Positions 1 to 7,313 of a stretch of 9,756 bases of DNA are shown piece after piece. Source of the stretch: DATAEK01 sp036258055. Lineage in GTDB: Bacteria > Acidobacteriota > Vicinamibacteria > Vicinamibacterales > 2-12-FULL-66-21. Positions within the stretch are counted from its first letter, which is position 1; each line of letters begins with the position of its first letter. The position numbers were made by a program, and so were the translations under genes. Below the pieces are notes generated by a model, which was not told the DNA's origin, ran no database searches, and saw nothing but the letters and a program-made list of their open reading frames with translations. Location: positions 1 through 9,756 of the forward strand of contig DATAEK010000376.1 in the NCBI GenBank assembly GCA_036258055.1. The letters are read 5' to 3'.

Positions 1-66
1 CGCCACGCGCCACCCCACCGCGTCGTCGCCGCGCAACGGATTGCCAAAGCAGATAATCAGGGTCAT
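1..66 (-). CDS. Hydrogenase maturation protease, N-terminal fragment (runs off left edge)
   Basis: The window holds only the first 22 codons. They read MTLIICFGNPLRGDDAVGWR followed by Val-Ala. The segment FGNPLRGDDAVG matches the N-terminal signature G(I/F)GNPxxxDDxxG of the peptidase M52 family, nickel-dependent endopeptidases that trim the C-terminus of the NiFe-hydrogenase large subunit after metal insertion. In the family an acidic residue in this signature helps bind nickel. The ATG lies five bases after a GTGAGG ribosome-binding site, which itself contains the stop codon of the upstream malQ remnant, so the two are closely linked and perhaps translationally coupled. The presence of this gene implies that the organism has a NiFe hydrogenase elsewhere. 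The rest of the protein, including the later conserved Asp and His ligands, is outside the window, so subtype and intactness cannot be judged. Confidence 0.8.
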   Translation of the reverse strand, partial: MTLIICFGNPLRGDDAVGWRVA

Positions 67-71
67 GCGAA

Positions 72-77
72 CCTCAC
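72..77 (-). promoter_or_regulatory. Ribosome-binding site of the hydrogenase protease, overlapping the malQ stop
   Basis: On the minus strand GTGAGG precedes the protease ATG by five bases (ttcgc). The TGA stop of the malQ C-terminal frame (74-76) lies inside it. Such an overlap is typical of co-transcribed, coupled genes. Confidence 0.55.
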
Positions 78-1436
78 CGCAAGTGCCGCGTCTGCGCCGG
101 CTCGATGGCCGCGTCGTCAAGCGCCGCGGGCGTTTGTTCGCGCCAAGCCGGTGACCGCATCGAGCCCGTGACCCGCCCGGATTCCTCTGCCCAACGACGC
201 AGGCGCGCCGCAGCCTCTCGAGCCTCGCTGCTATCGCCGATGCGATCGATCGGCCAGGGCAACCGGTAGGTCCAGTTGTCTGCGCCGACCGTCGCGGGCA
301 CGTTGATGCAGCACTTTGAACCCCGGCACGCCGAGCCGGGCGAGGGACTGCCGCACGTAGTCCGGCACGGTGCCGAGATCTTCCGCGATGATGCGGCACC
401 CCGAGCTTCGGAAGACCTTCATCAGCCGCTCGCCCTGGGCGATCTGCTCCCCGCAATCCGCGGGAACGAAGAACGGCTCGCCGACAGACGGGATCGCATA
501 CGTGCGGTAGAAGCCGACCAGGTGATCGATGCGGCAGGCGTCGTAGAGTTCCGCGCCGCGACCTGCGCGTTCGCGCAGCCAGCCATAGTCGTCCTGCTCG
601 TGCACGTCCCAGCGATAGACCGGCAGCCCCCACGCCTGTCCCCTCGCGCTGAACGCGTCCGGCGGAGCCCCCACCTGCGCGTCGAGATCGAACTGCGTCT
701 GACGCGCCCACACGTCGGCGCTGTCGAGCGACACCACGAACGGGAGATCGCCGGAGAGCGCGAGACCCTGGAGATCGCGCCGCGCCTCCTGCCACTGCTC
801 CGACGCGATCCACTGCAGGTACTCGAAGAACAGCGTCCGGTCCTGGAGCTCGACGCGAGCGCGCTGCAGCAGGGCGGGGTCGCGATCGCGCAGCCCGTGG
901 GGCCACTCGGTCCACGCACGCGCATCGTAGCGTTCATGGAGCGCCCGGAACAACGCATAGTCGCGCAGCCAACTCGCCTTGTCGCGCCGGAACGTCTCGA
1001 ACTGGCAGGCGCGCGCCGTGGCATGCCGCCATTCGGCGGTGAGGAACTGTTGGTACGCCGCCTCGAGCGCATCGTTCTTGATGCGGCGGACCTCGTCGTA
1101 CCGGACCGTGCGCGCGTCCTGCACGGCCCGCAGACGGTCGCGCGCGCCGGGCGCGAGGTGGTTGACGCCGCCGAGCGCGCGAAACTCCGGGATCCGCGCA
1201 ATCGAGATGTAGATGGGATCGAACGCGAGCGCGCTCATCGCGCAATATGGCGAGTTTTGCCCCGTCGCCATTTCGTTGAGCGGCAGAAGCTGCAGCATGT
1301 CGAGCCCGCATTCCCGCAGCCACGCCGCCATCATGGGAAGGTCGGCAATCTCTCCTACGCCCCAGCTGCTGGCAGAAGGCATCGAGAAGAGCGGCACGAG
1401 CAGGCTCGCGCGGCGGCGGTGAACGCGGGACGGCAT
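74..1436 (-). pseudogene. malQ: 4-alpha-glucanotransferase (amylomaltase), internal out-of-frame deletion
   Basis: MalQ (GH77, cytoplasmic) transfers alpha-1,4-glucan chains during maltodextrin and glycogen use. From the ATG at 1436 the protein follows the family: SLLVPLFSMPSASSWGVGEI near residues 11-30, the NSPY substrate loop at 61-64, the nucleophile Asp304 in CRIDHLVGFYR and the acid/base Glu352 in IIAEDLGTVP. After PGFKVL (residue 376, at about 309) the homology jumps to the C-terminal segment INVPATVGADNWTYRLPWP, which is in a different frame and ends at the TGA at 74-76. Intact enzymes have about 100 residues between these blocks, including GTHD(N/T), whose Asp is the third catalytic residue. 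Reading on without a frame change gives about 25 unrelated residues and a stop at 231. The start was chosen because family similarity begins there; an in-frame GTG three codons upstream is possible. A catalytically dead product or an assembly deletion are the two explanations. The N-terminal two thirds show no other damage, which suggests a recent event. Confidence 0.88.
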
Positions 1437-1681
1437 AGCTTCCACGGCTCTCAAGAATCCTGCCGGGCGACGTCGAAGGTCACGAGGGCTCCGTCGACAG
1501 CTCTTGCCGGCCCACGGCAGCAAGTCAGTGGACCCGCATTCGCGACCGTTCTCGCGCCGGCTGCGCAGCGACGAGCAGTATGTGTGTTTCCGCACATCGC
1601 CGGCGGCTGGAACGCAGCCCCTATGCGAAGGCATTCGCGGCACCGGGCCCGACATCGCGCCACCACTCGGCCGCGGTCACC

Positions 1682-3388
1682 TCACCGGCGTTCCACGTAC
1701 AGCGCCCCGCCGCGCGCGCGGAACTCGACGGACTTCTCCTGCATCCCCTGCTCGTTCTCGTCCAGGCTGCGCACCTGACGCGTGAGCTCCATCGAGCAGA
1801 ACTTCGGGCCGCACATCGAACAGAAATGGGCCAGCTTCGCACCCTCGGCGGGTAGCGTCGCGTCGTGATAGGCGCGCGCCGTCACCGGGTCGAGCGAGAG
1901 ATTGAACTGATCCTCCCACCGGAACTCGAACCGCGCCTTCGACAGCGCATCGTCCCGGCTCTGCGCCCACCGGTGGCCCTTGGCGAGATCGGCGGCGTGC
2001 GCCGCGATCTTGTAGGCGATGACGCCGGCCTTGACGTCATCGCGATCGGGAAGCCCCAGATGTTCCTTCGGCGTGACGTAGCAGAGCATGGCCGTTCCGT
2101 ACCAGCCGATCTGCGCGGCGCCGATCGCCGACGTGATGTGATCGTAGCCCGGCGCGATGTCGGTCGTGAGCGGCCCCAGCGTGTAGAACGGCGCCTCGTC
2201 GCAGAGCTCGAGCTGCGCGGTCATGTTCTGCTCAATCAGGTGCATCGGCACGTGTCCCGGTCCCTCGTTCATGACCTGGACGTCGTACTCCCAGGCGATG
2301 CGCGTGAGCTCGCCTTGTGTTCTGAGCTCCGCGAACTGTGCCTTGTCGTTGGCATCCGCGATGGAGCCCGGACGCAGGCCGTCCCCGAGCGAGAACGACA
2401 CGTCGTAGGTGCGCATGATGTCGCAGATCTCGCGGAAGTGGGTATAGAGGAAGCTCTCCTGATGATGCGCGAGGCACCACTTCGCGACGATCGCGCCCCC
2501 CCGCGATACGATGCCAGTGACGCGACCGGCGGTGAGCGGGATGTAGCGCAGTAGCACGCCGGCGTGGACGGTGAAGTAATCCACGCCCTGTTCCGCTTGT
2601 TCGATCAACGTGTCGCGGTAGAGCTCCCAGGTCAGCTCCTCCGGGCGTCCGCCGACTTTTTCGAGTGCTTGATAGATCGGCACCGTCCCGATTGGAACGG
2701 CGGCGTTGCGCAGAATCCACTCTCGAGTCAGGTGGATGTCACGGCCGGTGGAGAGATCCATCACCGTGTCGGCACCCCACAGCGTCGCCCAGCGCAGCTT
2801 CTCGATTTCCGCTTCGATCGACGACGTCACCGCGGAGTTGCCGATATTGGCGTTGATCTTCACCGCGAACTGCCGGCCGATGATCATGGGCTCCAGCTCA
2901 GCGTGGTTGATGTTGGCGGGAATGACGGCGCGTCCCCGTGCGACCTCGGCGCGCACGAACTCGGGCTCGAATCCTTCGCGTACGGCGACAAACTCCATCT
3001 CCGGCGTGACGATCCCCAGACGCGCGTAATGGCGCTGCGTGATCGGGCCGGTGCCCCGAAGGGCCGTGGACGTGCGCAAGGGGAAGGGGGGCAGGTCCGC
3101 GCCAGCAGTCGGCGACGGATGCACGCGCGGCGCTTCGATCACGTCGCCGCGGCCGAGGATCCAGTGACGCCGCAGTGGCGGCAGGCCCTCACGGACGTCG
3201 AAGCCCTGTGGTCCGCTCGTGTCGTACACGCGCAGCGGCGGCTCGCCGCCGCCGAGCGCGATCTCGCGCATCGGGACGCGGAGCTCGCCGCGCTCGACGT
3301 ACACCTTGCGCGACTTTGGGAAAGCGGATTCGAAGTCGGTCGGGTGCAGGGGCGTGAAGCCGGTGACGGTATCCATACGGCCGATCAT
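1682..3388 (-). CDS. thiC: Phosphomethylpyrimidine synthase (thiamine pyrimidine branch)
   Basis: ThiC is the radical-SAM enzyme that rearranges aminoimidazole ribotide to hydroxymethylpyrimidine phosphate in thiamine synthesis; it acts in the cytoplasm. The 568-residue frame is full length for the short form of the family. It shows the family core (RDIHLTREWILRNAAVPIGT, FTVHAGVLLRYIPLTAGR, SFSLGDGLRPGSIADA, EGPGHVPMHLIEQNM) and the C-terminal CSMCGPKFC, whose cysteines at about 523, 526 and 531 hold the 4Fe-4S cluster (CX2CX4C). I chose the ATG at 3388 because AGGTGG lies five bases upstream. An internal ATG at 3376 is also possible, and an upstream one at 3448 would overlap ackA and has little support. 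The gene follows ackA by 63 bp on the same strand. No THI-box (TPP riboswitch) sequence is visible in that gap. No frame breaks were seen. Confidence 0.95.
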   Translation of the reverse strand: MIGRMDTVTGFTPLHPTDFESAFPKSRKVYVERGELRVPMREIALGGGEPPLRVYDTSGPQGFDVREGLPPLRRHWILGRGDVIEAPRVHPSPTAGADLPPFPLRTSTALRGTGPITQRHYARLGIVTPEMEFVAVREGFEPEFVRAEVARGRAVIPANINHAELEPMIIGRQFAVKINANIGNSAVTSSIEAEIEKLRWATLWGADTVMDLSTGRDIHLTREWILRNAAVPIGTVPIYQALEKVGGRPEELTWELYRDTLIEQAEQGVDYFTVHAGVLLRYIPLTAGRVTGIVSRGGAIVAKWCLAHHQESFLYTHFREICDIMRTYDVSFSLGDGLRPGSIADANDKAQFAELRTQGELTRIAWEYDVQVMNEGPGHVPMHLIEQNMTAQLELCDEAPFYTLGPLTTDIAPGYDHITSAIGAAQIGWYGTAMLCYVTPKEHLGLPDRDDVKAGVIAYKIAAHAADLAKGHRWAQSRDDALSKARFEFRWEDQFNLSLDPVTARAYHDATLPAEGAKLAHFCSMCGPKFCSMELTRQVRSLDENEQGMQEKSVEFRARGGALYVERR

Positions 3389-3393
3389 AGCAG

Positions 3394-3399
3394 CCACCT
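3394..3399 (-). promoter_or_regulatory. Ribosome-binding site deciding the thiC start
   Basis: AGGTGG on the minus strand lies five bases before the ATG at 3388. The alternative ATG at 3376 has no comparable site, so the upstream start is preferred. Confidence 0.5.
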
Positions 3400-3451
3400 G
3401 TACGCAGATTCTGCGCCAGGCGGACTGTCCCCTCTTACGCTTGGACACAAC

Positions 3452-4681
3452 TTACCGAACGCGCCGCGCTAGTCCATTTCGCTCGCAGCCGCCGTTCAGC
3501 GCGGTAAACGCGAGGCGGCAGGTGTGACGAGCGATCAACGCCTCCTCATTGGTCGGTATCACCCATGCCGACACGCGGCTCGAGTCCGTGCTGATGCGGG
3601 GACCGCCGCTCACATTGGCAACAGCGTCGGGCTCGACACCCAGCCACGCGGCGTCACGGCAGACCCGCTCGCGTATAACGGCGGCGTTCTCGCCGATGCC
3701 GCCGGTGAACACGATGGCGTCCAGGCCGTGCAGGGCCGCCGCCATGCTCCCGAGCTCGCGTCCGATCCGGTAGACGAACAGGTCCACCGCCTCCGCTGCC
3801 CGACGGTCGCCGCTGGCCAGCAACTCCCGCATGTCGCTGGTGATTTCCGACACGCCGAGCAGCCCGGACTCCTCATAAAGAAGGTGCTGGAGGTCGCTTG
3901 CAGCGAGGTGATGGCGTTCCAGCAGATAGAGAATGACGCCCGGATCGATCGTACCGCACCGTGTTCCCATCATGAGCCCGTCAAGTGTCGTGAAGCTCAT
4001 CGTCGTCGCGATGCTCCGCCCCCCTTCGAGCGCACAGAGGCTGCTGCCGCTACCCAGGTGTGCGACGATCGTGCGGCCGTTCGCGATCCGTGCGTCGTAC
4101 TCCGGAAGTACTGACGCCACGTATTCGTACGACAGACCGTGGAATCCGTAGCGCTTGAGACCCTCGTCCTGAAAGCGCCGCGGCAACGCGAACGCCTGCG
4201 CGAGCGGCGGCTGGCCGCGGTGGAATGCGGTGTCGAAACACGCGACCTGCGGCAGCTCCGGCGCGAATCTGGCGATTGCCCGGACGGCCGCCAGATTGTG
4301 GGGTTGGTGCAGCGGCGCGAGCGGGATGAGAGCGGACAGTTCCGCAACTACGGTGCCGTCGACGAGGCACGGAGCGCTGAAGGTGGCACCGCCATGCACG
4401 ATACGATGTCCAACTGCGGCGATGTGATGTTGCTGAAGAACGCCGCTCCGGCACCACTCGAACAGGAACTCGACCAGATCGGCGGACTGCGTGCGATGGG
4501 TGCCAGGCGGCCACTGTTCGTCTACGATCACCCTGGTGCCGTCACGCGCCACGAAACGCCAATTCAGTCCTGCGCGCTCGATCTGGCCGCGCAGTAGCGC
4601 CCGCGGTGGATGGTCGTCGACGAATACGGAGAATTTCAGGTTGGAAGAGCCACCGTTGAGTACAAGTACTGCGGGTGCCAT
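3452..4681 (-). CDS. ackA: Acetate kinase
   Basis: Acetate kinase interconverts acetyl phosphate + ADP and acetate + ATP, a cytoplasmic ATP-yielding step in overflow or fermentative metabolism. The 409-residue protein covers the whole family. The key residues fall almost exactly where they do in the Methanosarcina enzyme: Asn9 (LVLNGGSSNLKF), Arg93 (GHRIVHGG), Asp150 (FDTAFH), His181 (YGFHG), Arg241 (MGTRCG) and Glu380 (TNEEALIA). The phosphate-binding HLGSGSS segment is at 208-214. Two usually conserved positions differ: Asn14 replaces the third Ser of GSSS, and Thr244 replaces the Asp of the usual R-S/C-G-D-x-D-P motif. The start at 4681 is set by family length; an ATG lies just before it at 4684, and in-frame ATGs at 4729 and 4738 would add a tail unlike the family. 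AGGGG sits only a few bases upstream, unusually close. No phosphotransacetylase or phosphoketolase partner is in the window. thiC follows 63 bp downstream. Confidence 0.95.
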   Translation of the reverse strand: MAPAVLVLNGGSSNLKFSVFVDDHPPRALLRGQIERAGLNWRFVARDGTRVIVDEQWPPGTHRTQSADLVEFLFEWCRSGVLQQHHIAAVGHRIVHGGATFSAPCLVDGTVVAELSALIPLAPLHQPHNLAAVRAIARFAPELPQVACFDTAFHRGQPPLAQAFALPRRFQDEGLKRYGFHGLSYEYVASVLPEYDARIANGRTIVAHLGSGSSLCALEGGRSIATTMSFTTLDGLMMGTRCGTIDPGVILYLLERHHLAASDLQHLLYEESGLLGVSEITSDMRELLASGDRRAAEAVDLFVYRIGRELGSMAAALHGLDAIVFTGGIGENAAVIRERVCRDAAWLGVEPDAVANVSGGPRISTDSSRVSAWVIPTNEEALIARHTCRLAFTALNGGCERNGLARRVR

Positions 4682-4964
4682 CATCCCCTGCGCCGCCGGG
4701 ATATCGCCGGTCCGCTTACTGCTGTCCATTCGATTCATCAACCGGCTGTGACCTGACGCCTTCGCCAAGGTCGCGCGAGCAGGCCAAGGCGGATCTAATC
4801 GCCACCATGGATCGCAACGTCGGCCCCAGGCACGCCGCGTGACCCGAATGGCGGCCGGTTCAGAAAAGCGTTCGCACGCGGCGGCAATTGACTGAGGTGT
4901 TTCGCCGAAACCAGGCCGGGCGCTGACGATCCGCGCCGTACGGGCAAATCGGCGTTCCCCGCGG

Positions 4965-5375
4965 CTAGCGATGCGTGGCGTCGTTGACGAAGAAACGGTC
5001 CTCCGCTCGGATGCGGGAGAGCAGCGGCGGTGCCGGTTTCAGCTCGACATCGAAGTGAGCGTCCGAGCGCACGTCGACGCGGAGCTCGACCGCCGCATAG
5101 CCGACGGCGGCAATGTTCAGCGCGCGCGGTCCTCGCTGCACCATGGTCGTGAGGGAGCCGTCCTCGTTCGTCCGGCCGGCATAGCGGTCGTCGATGATGA
5201 CGGTAGCTTGCGAGATCTTCTTCAGGGCGCGACAGCCGTCCCCCGGTCCTTCCTCGCAGACGACGACGGTGAGCGGATGGCTGGAAGCCGGCCGCGCGTC
5301 TGGCAGCTTGGGCTCGGGAATCGGACCCCACGCGACGGACCATAAGAGAAGGACGACAGGAAGAGTGTTCTTCAT
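4965..5375 (-). CDS. Small exported protein with carboxypeptidase-regulatory-like fold
   Basis: I do not recognise a named gene. The 136-residue protein starts with a typical type I signal peptide (MKNTLPVVLLLWSVAWG), so it is probably periplasmic or outer-surface. The segment ATVIIDDRYAGRTNEDGSLT, followed by RGPRALNIAAVGYAAVELRV, has the look of a carboxypeptidase-regulatory-like or PEGA-type beta-sandwich, in which a short ligand or anchoring domain carries a G-x-T-(N/D)-x-D-G turn. Two cysteines ten residues apart (VVVCEEGPGDGC) could form a disulfide. There is no enzyme motif, so a binding or structural role is likely. The ATG at 5375 has AAAGG eight bases upstream; a GTG codon immediately before it (5378) is the alternative start. 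It stands alone: ackA begins 284 bp downstream on the same strand, with no recognisable gene between them. Confidence 0.7.
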   Translation of the reverse strand: MKNTLPVVLLLWSVAWGPIPEPKLPDARPASSHPLTVVVCEEGPGDGCRALKKISQATVIIDDRYAGRTNEDGSLTTMVQRGPRALNIAAVGYAAVELRVDVRSDAHFDVELKPAPPLLSRIRAEDRFFVNDATHR

Positions 5376-5734
5376 CACTGAAACCTTTCAGGCGCTTACC
5401 GGAGCAGCCTCTCTCGAATTCGGTCAGCAATGAGCGGGCCAGGCGGTTCCGGGCGGTGACGCAGCGTTTCATTCAGATTTCACGGCGCGCCCTGCGCGAG
5501 CGCGCCACTGACGCGCGATCGCCTGCTCATGGCAGTGCGCTGCGTGTTTGCGTGCATGGGAGTCAGGAGGGACCCGCTTTGGATTCACTTGCTGGATTCG
5601 CGTACCCTGGGCATACCGCACTGACCCTGCCGCGATGGTGAGCTCTCGACGGTGTGCGCAGATTCGCGCGCCATGCGCGCCGGCGAACACCCCGCCAGGC
5701 GCTTCCGCGATTACGACGTCGACTTCCGCTCGGC
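5376..5734. other. Intergenic stretch with no gene recognised
   Basis: About 360 bp lie between the divergent exported-protein gene (minus) and the PagL-like gene (plus), and should hold the promoters of both. The open frames here are short and give arginine-rich translations with no family resemblance. I see no convincing -35/-10 pair and no tRNA-like or riboswitch-like structure. A short palindrome, CTGAAACCTTTCAG (5378-5391), sits at the edge next to the minus-strand start, and TGGATTC occurs twice 13 bases apart near 5580. Confidence 0.5.
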
Positions 5735-6184
5735 ATGACGCTTGCCCCTGTCAGCCGCGGCATGATGGGCGTCTGTTTCCTCGTCTGGTGTCTCGGCCAA
5801 CCTTCCGCGCCGTTAGAGCGCATCACGTTCACGCATGACATTCGAGGTGAGACACACACCGAACGGGTGGCGTCCTACGAAGTCCGGTGGACGATTGGCG
5901 GGTTCGTGCAGCAGCATTCACGTAATGCGGTCTTCGGTGGTGTTCTGCCGCTGGGCATTAGAATGTTCCATGGCCATGTGTTGCTGGACGGGGGCGTGGT
6001 CCTCGCCTCGGCCAGGGTGCCAGGCAATGGCACCGCCGCAAACTTCATGACACGTGCGCAACTGCAGGTCACCAGGCGATTCGCCATCACGTACTGGCAC
6101 TGGTCGAACGCGAGCCTCGCGGACAGCAACCCGGGCGCGGAATTCGTCGGCGCAAGCGTGCGGCTGCGGTCGCACGGATCCTGA
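5735..6184 (+). CDS. PagL-like lipid A 3-O-deacylase (acyloxyacyl hydrolase family)
   Basis: PagL enzymes are outer-membrane beta-barrel hydrolases that remove the 3-O acyl chain from lipid A. The C-terminal part reads FAITYWHWSNASLADSNPGA then EFVG, which matches the family signature (Y/F)xHxSNA...NPGx(E/D). The catalytic His122, Ser124 and Glu136 have the same spacing (2 and 14 residues) as His126, Ser128 and Glu140 of Pseudomonas PagL. Upstream, GNGTAANFMTRAQLQVTRRF matches the family's F-N-F barrel strand region. A signal peptide is plausible (GMMGVCFLVWCLGQPSA). At 149 residues it is at the short end for the family. The start is uncertain: ATG codons at 5735, 5762 and 5765 are all possible and none has a good ribosome-binding site. 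No lipid A genes are adjacent. The function is inferred from the motif only. Confidence 0.72.
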   Translation: MTLAPVSRGMMGVCFLVWCLGQPSAPLERITFTHDIRGETHTERVASYEVRWTIGGFVQQHSRNAVFGGVLPLGIRMFHGHVLLDGGVVLASARVPGNGTAANFMTRAQLQVTRRFAITYWHWSNASLADSNPGAEFVGASVRLRSHGS

Positions 6185-6291
6185 ACGGATGCTTCACCGT
6201 TGACAGCGGCATCCCGGACAGCGAGCTGGGAATCGGAGGTGCGCGCGCGCGAGGCCGCGAGCCTTCTTCGAGCTCTTCGAGGTACAGTTGA

Positions 6292-6484
6292 CGGACCCGC
6301 CAGCACGGCGAACCGATGGAGCTGCCCCGACCAGCGAGCGCCGCGGCACTGCTCGACAGGCTCGGCACCGACGTTTGCCGCTTGCGGTCTAGCACGCCGG
6401 CCCCGTTATCAAGTGAATCGCTCTCGTCTTACCTCGTGCAGTGACGACGAGAGCAGCATCGTCTACCTCGTCGATGGCCGTTGA
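6292..6484 (+). pseudogene. thiS: Decayed sulfur-carrier protein ThiS, three frames, Gly-Gly lost
   Basis: ThiS is the small ubiquitin-like carrier (about 65 residues) whose C-terminal Gly-Gly is thiocarboxylated and gives sulfur to ThiG. This 193-bp stretch sits 22 bp before the thiG ATG, where thiS usually lies, and has the length of thiS. Three pieces in three frames match it in order. Frame 1 (from 6307) reads GEPMELPRPASAAALLDRLG, the usual NGEPxxL...TxxxLLxxLG start. Frame 3 (from 6372) reads RLPLAV-stop-HAGPVIK, like the R-x-x-A-V-E-x-x-G-x-V strand. Frame 2 (from 6443) reads DDESSIVYLVDGR-stop, like GDxVEIVxxVGGG-stop. Damage is therefore two frameshifts, one internal TAG (probably from GAG), no clear start codon and a changed C-terminus (Gly-Gly to Asp-Gly-Arg). 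The last change cannot be explained by a simple indel error. Recognition is by pattern only, since each piece is short. Confidence 0.7.
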
Positions 6485-6506
6485 CACGTCTCACACGCCG
6501 AAAGCC

Positions 6507-7313
6507 ATGGCCCCTGATCCACTTGTCATTGCCGATCGCACCTTCACTTCGCGCCTGATCGTCGGCACGGGCAAGTACCCTTCGCATCAGGTGATGTCCG
6601 ATGCGCACGCGGCGTCGGCTACCGAGATGGTAACGGTAGCGGTGCGGCGCCTGAACTTCACCGATCGTTCGACTGAGTCGCTGATCGACTACATCGATAG
6701 GAACCGCATCTTCCTGCTCCCCAACACCGCCGGCTGCTACACCGCGGAGGATGCGATTCGCACGGCCCGGCTGGGGCGGGAAGTCGGGCTGTCGAACTGG
6801 GTCAAGCTCGAGGTGATCGGCGACGAGCGAACGCTCTTCCCCGATAACGTGGCACTGCTCGAGGCGACGCGAGTGCTAGTGCGCGAAGGCTTCGTCGTAC
6901 TCCCCTACACGAACGACGACCCGGTGGTCTGCCGCAAGCTGGAGGAGGCCGGGGCCGCGGCCGTGATGCCGCTCGGCGCGCCGATTGGATCCGGCCTGGG
7001 GATCCAGAATCCAAACAACATCCGCATCATTCGGGAGCAGACGCGTGTCCCGGTGATCGTGGACGCGGGTGTCGGAACGGCATCCGACGCGGCCATCGCC
7101 ATGGAGCTCGGCGCGGACGGCGTGCTGATGAATACGGCGATTGCGCTCGCCGGCGATCCGGTTGCGATGGCCACGGCGATGAAGCTGGCCGTCCAGGCTG
7201 GACGCCTCGCGTACCGGGCCGGTCGGATCCCGAGGCGGGCGCACGCATCCGCTAGCAGCCCGGTCCAGGGCATGCTTGGCGGTGCGGCCGGCGCCGCGCA
7301 CGGAACCCCCTGA
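6507..7313 (+). CDS. thiG: Thiazole synthase
   Basis: ThiG builds the thiazole phosphate ring of thiamine from deoxyxylulose phosphate, dehydroglycine or iminoglycine, and ThiS thiocarboxylate, in the cytoplasm. The 268-residue TIM-barrel protein is complete. It shows FTSRLIVGTGKY at 13-24, the Schiff-base Lys100 in NWVKLEVIGD, LPNTAGCYTAEDAIRTARL, the phosphate-binding MPLGAPIGSGLGIQNP near 154-169, and VIVDAGVGTASDAAIAMELG then DGVLMNTAIA. The ATG at 6507 was chosen because family similarity starts directly after it; GAAAG upstream is a weak ribosome-binding site. In-frame GTG (6441) and ATG (6474) codons lie inside the thiS remnant and are unlikely. The protein ends with about ten residues beyond the usual family end (after QGMLGG), and its stop codon lies in the 92-bp repeat. 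The enzyme looks functional although its adjacent sulfur carrier is broken, so it would need a thiS copy elsewhere. Confidence 0.95.
   Translation: MAPDPLVIADRTFTSRLIVGTGKYPSHQVMSDAHAASATEMVTVAVRRLNFTDRSTESLIDYIDRNRIFLLPNTAGCYTAEDAIRTARLGREVGLSNWVKLEVIGDERTLFPDNVALLEATRVLVREGFVVLPYTNDDPVVCRKLEEAGAAAVMPLGAPIGSGLGIQNPNNIRIIREQTRVPVIVDAGVGTASDAAIAMELGADGVLMNTAIALAGDPVAMATAMKLAVQAGRLAYRAGRIPRRAHASASSPVQGMLGGAAGAAHGTP

Noticed and set aside
1621..1679. Possible 19-codon GTG-initiated peptide right after thiC (TAAEWWRDVGPGAANAFA)
   Set aside because: GTGAGG near the thiC stop could act as a ribosome-binding site, but the peptide is tiny, unrecognised and without a second line of evidence.
276..1778. 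500-codon plus-strand open frame opposite malQ
   Set aside because: Arg/Ala/Pro-rich translation without family resemblance; it is the antisense shadow of the clearly recognisable malQ on the minus strand, a common artefact in GC-rich DNA.
4795..5472. 225-codon minus-strand frame around the exported protein
   Set aside because: It overlaps the better-supported 136-residue protein (signal peptide, ribosome-binding site, fold-like segment) in another frame and shows no motif.
6200..6233. TTGACA at 6200-6205 as a -35 box for the thiS-thiG region
   Set aside because: No TATAAT-like hexamer at 16-18 bases; a single hexamer is expected by chance.
6441..6506. Longer ThiG starting at GTG 6441 or ATG 6474
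   Set aside because: The extra residues do not match the ThiG family and come from the thiS remnant in another frame; no ribosome-binding site supports these starts.
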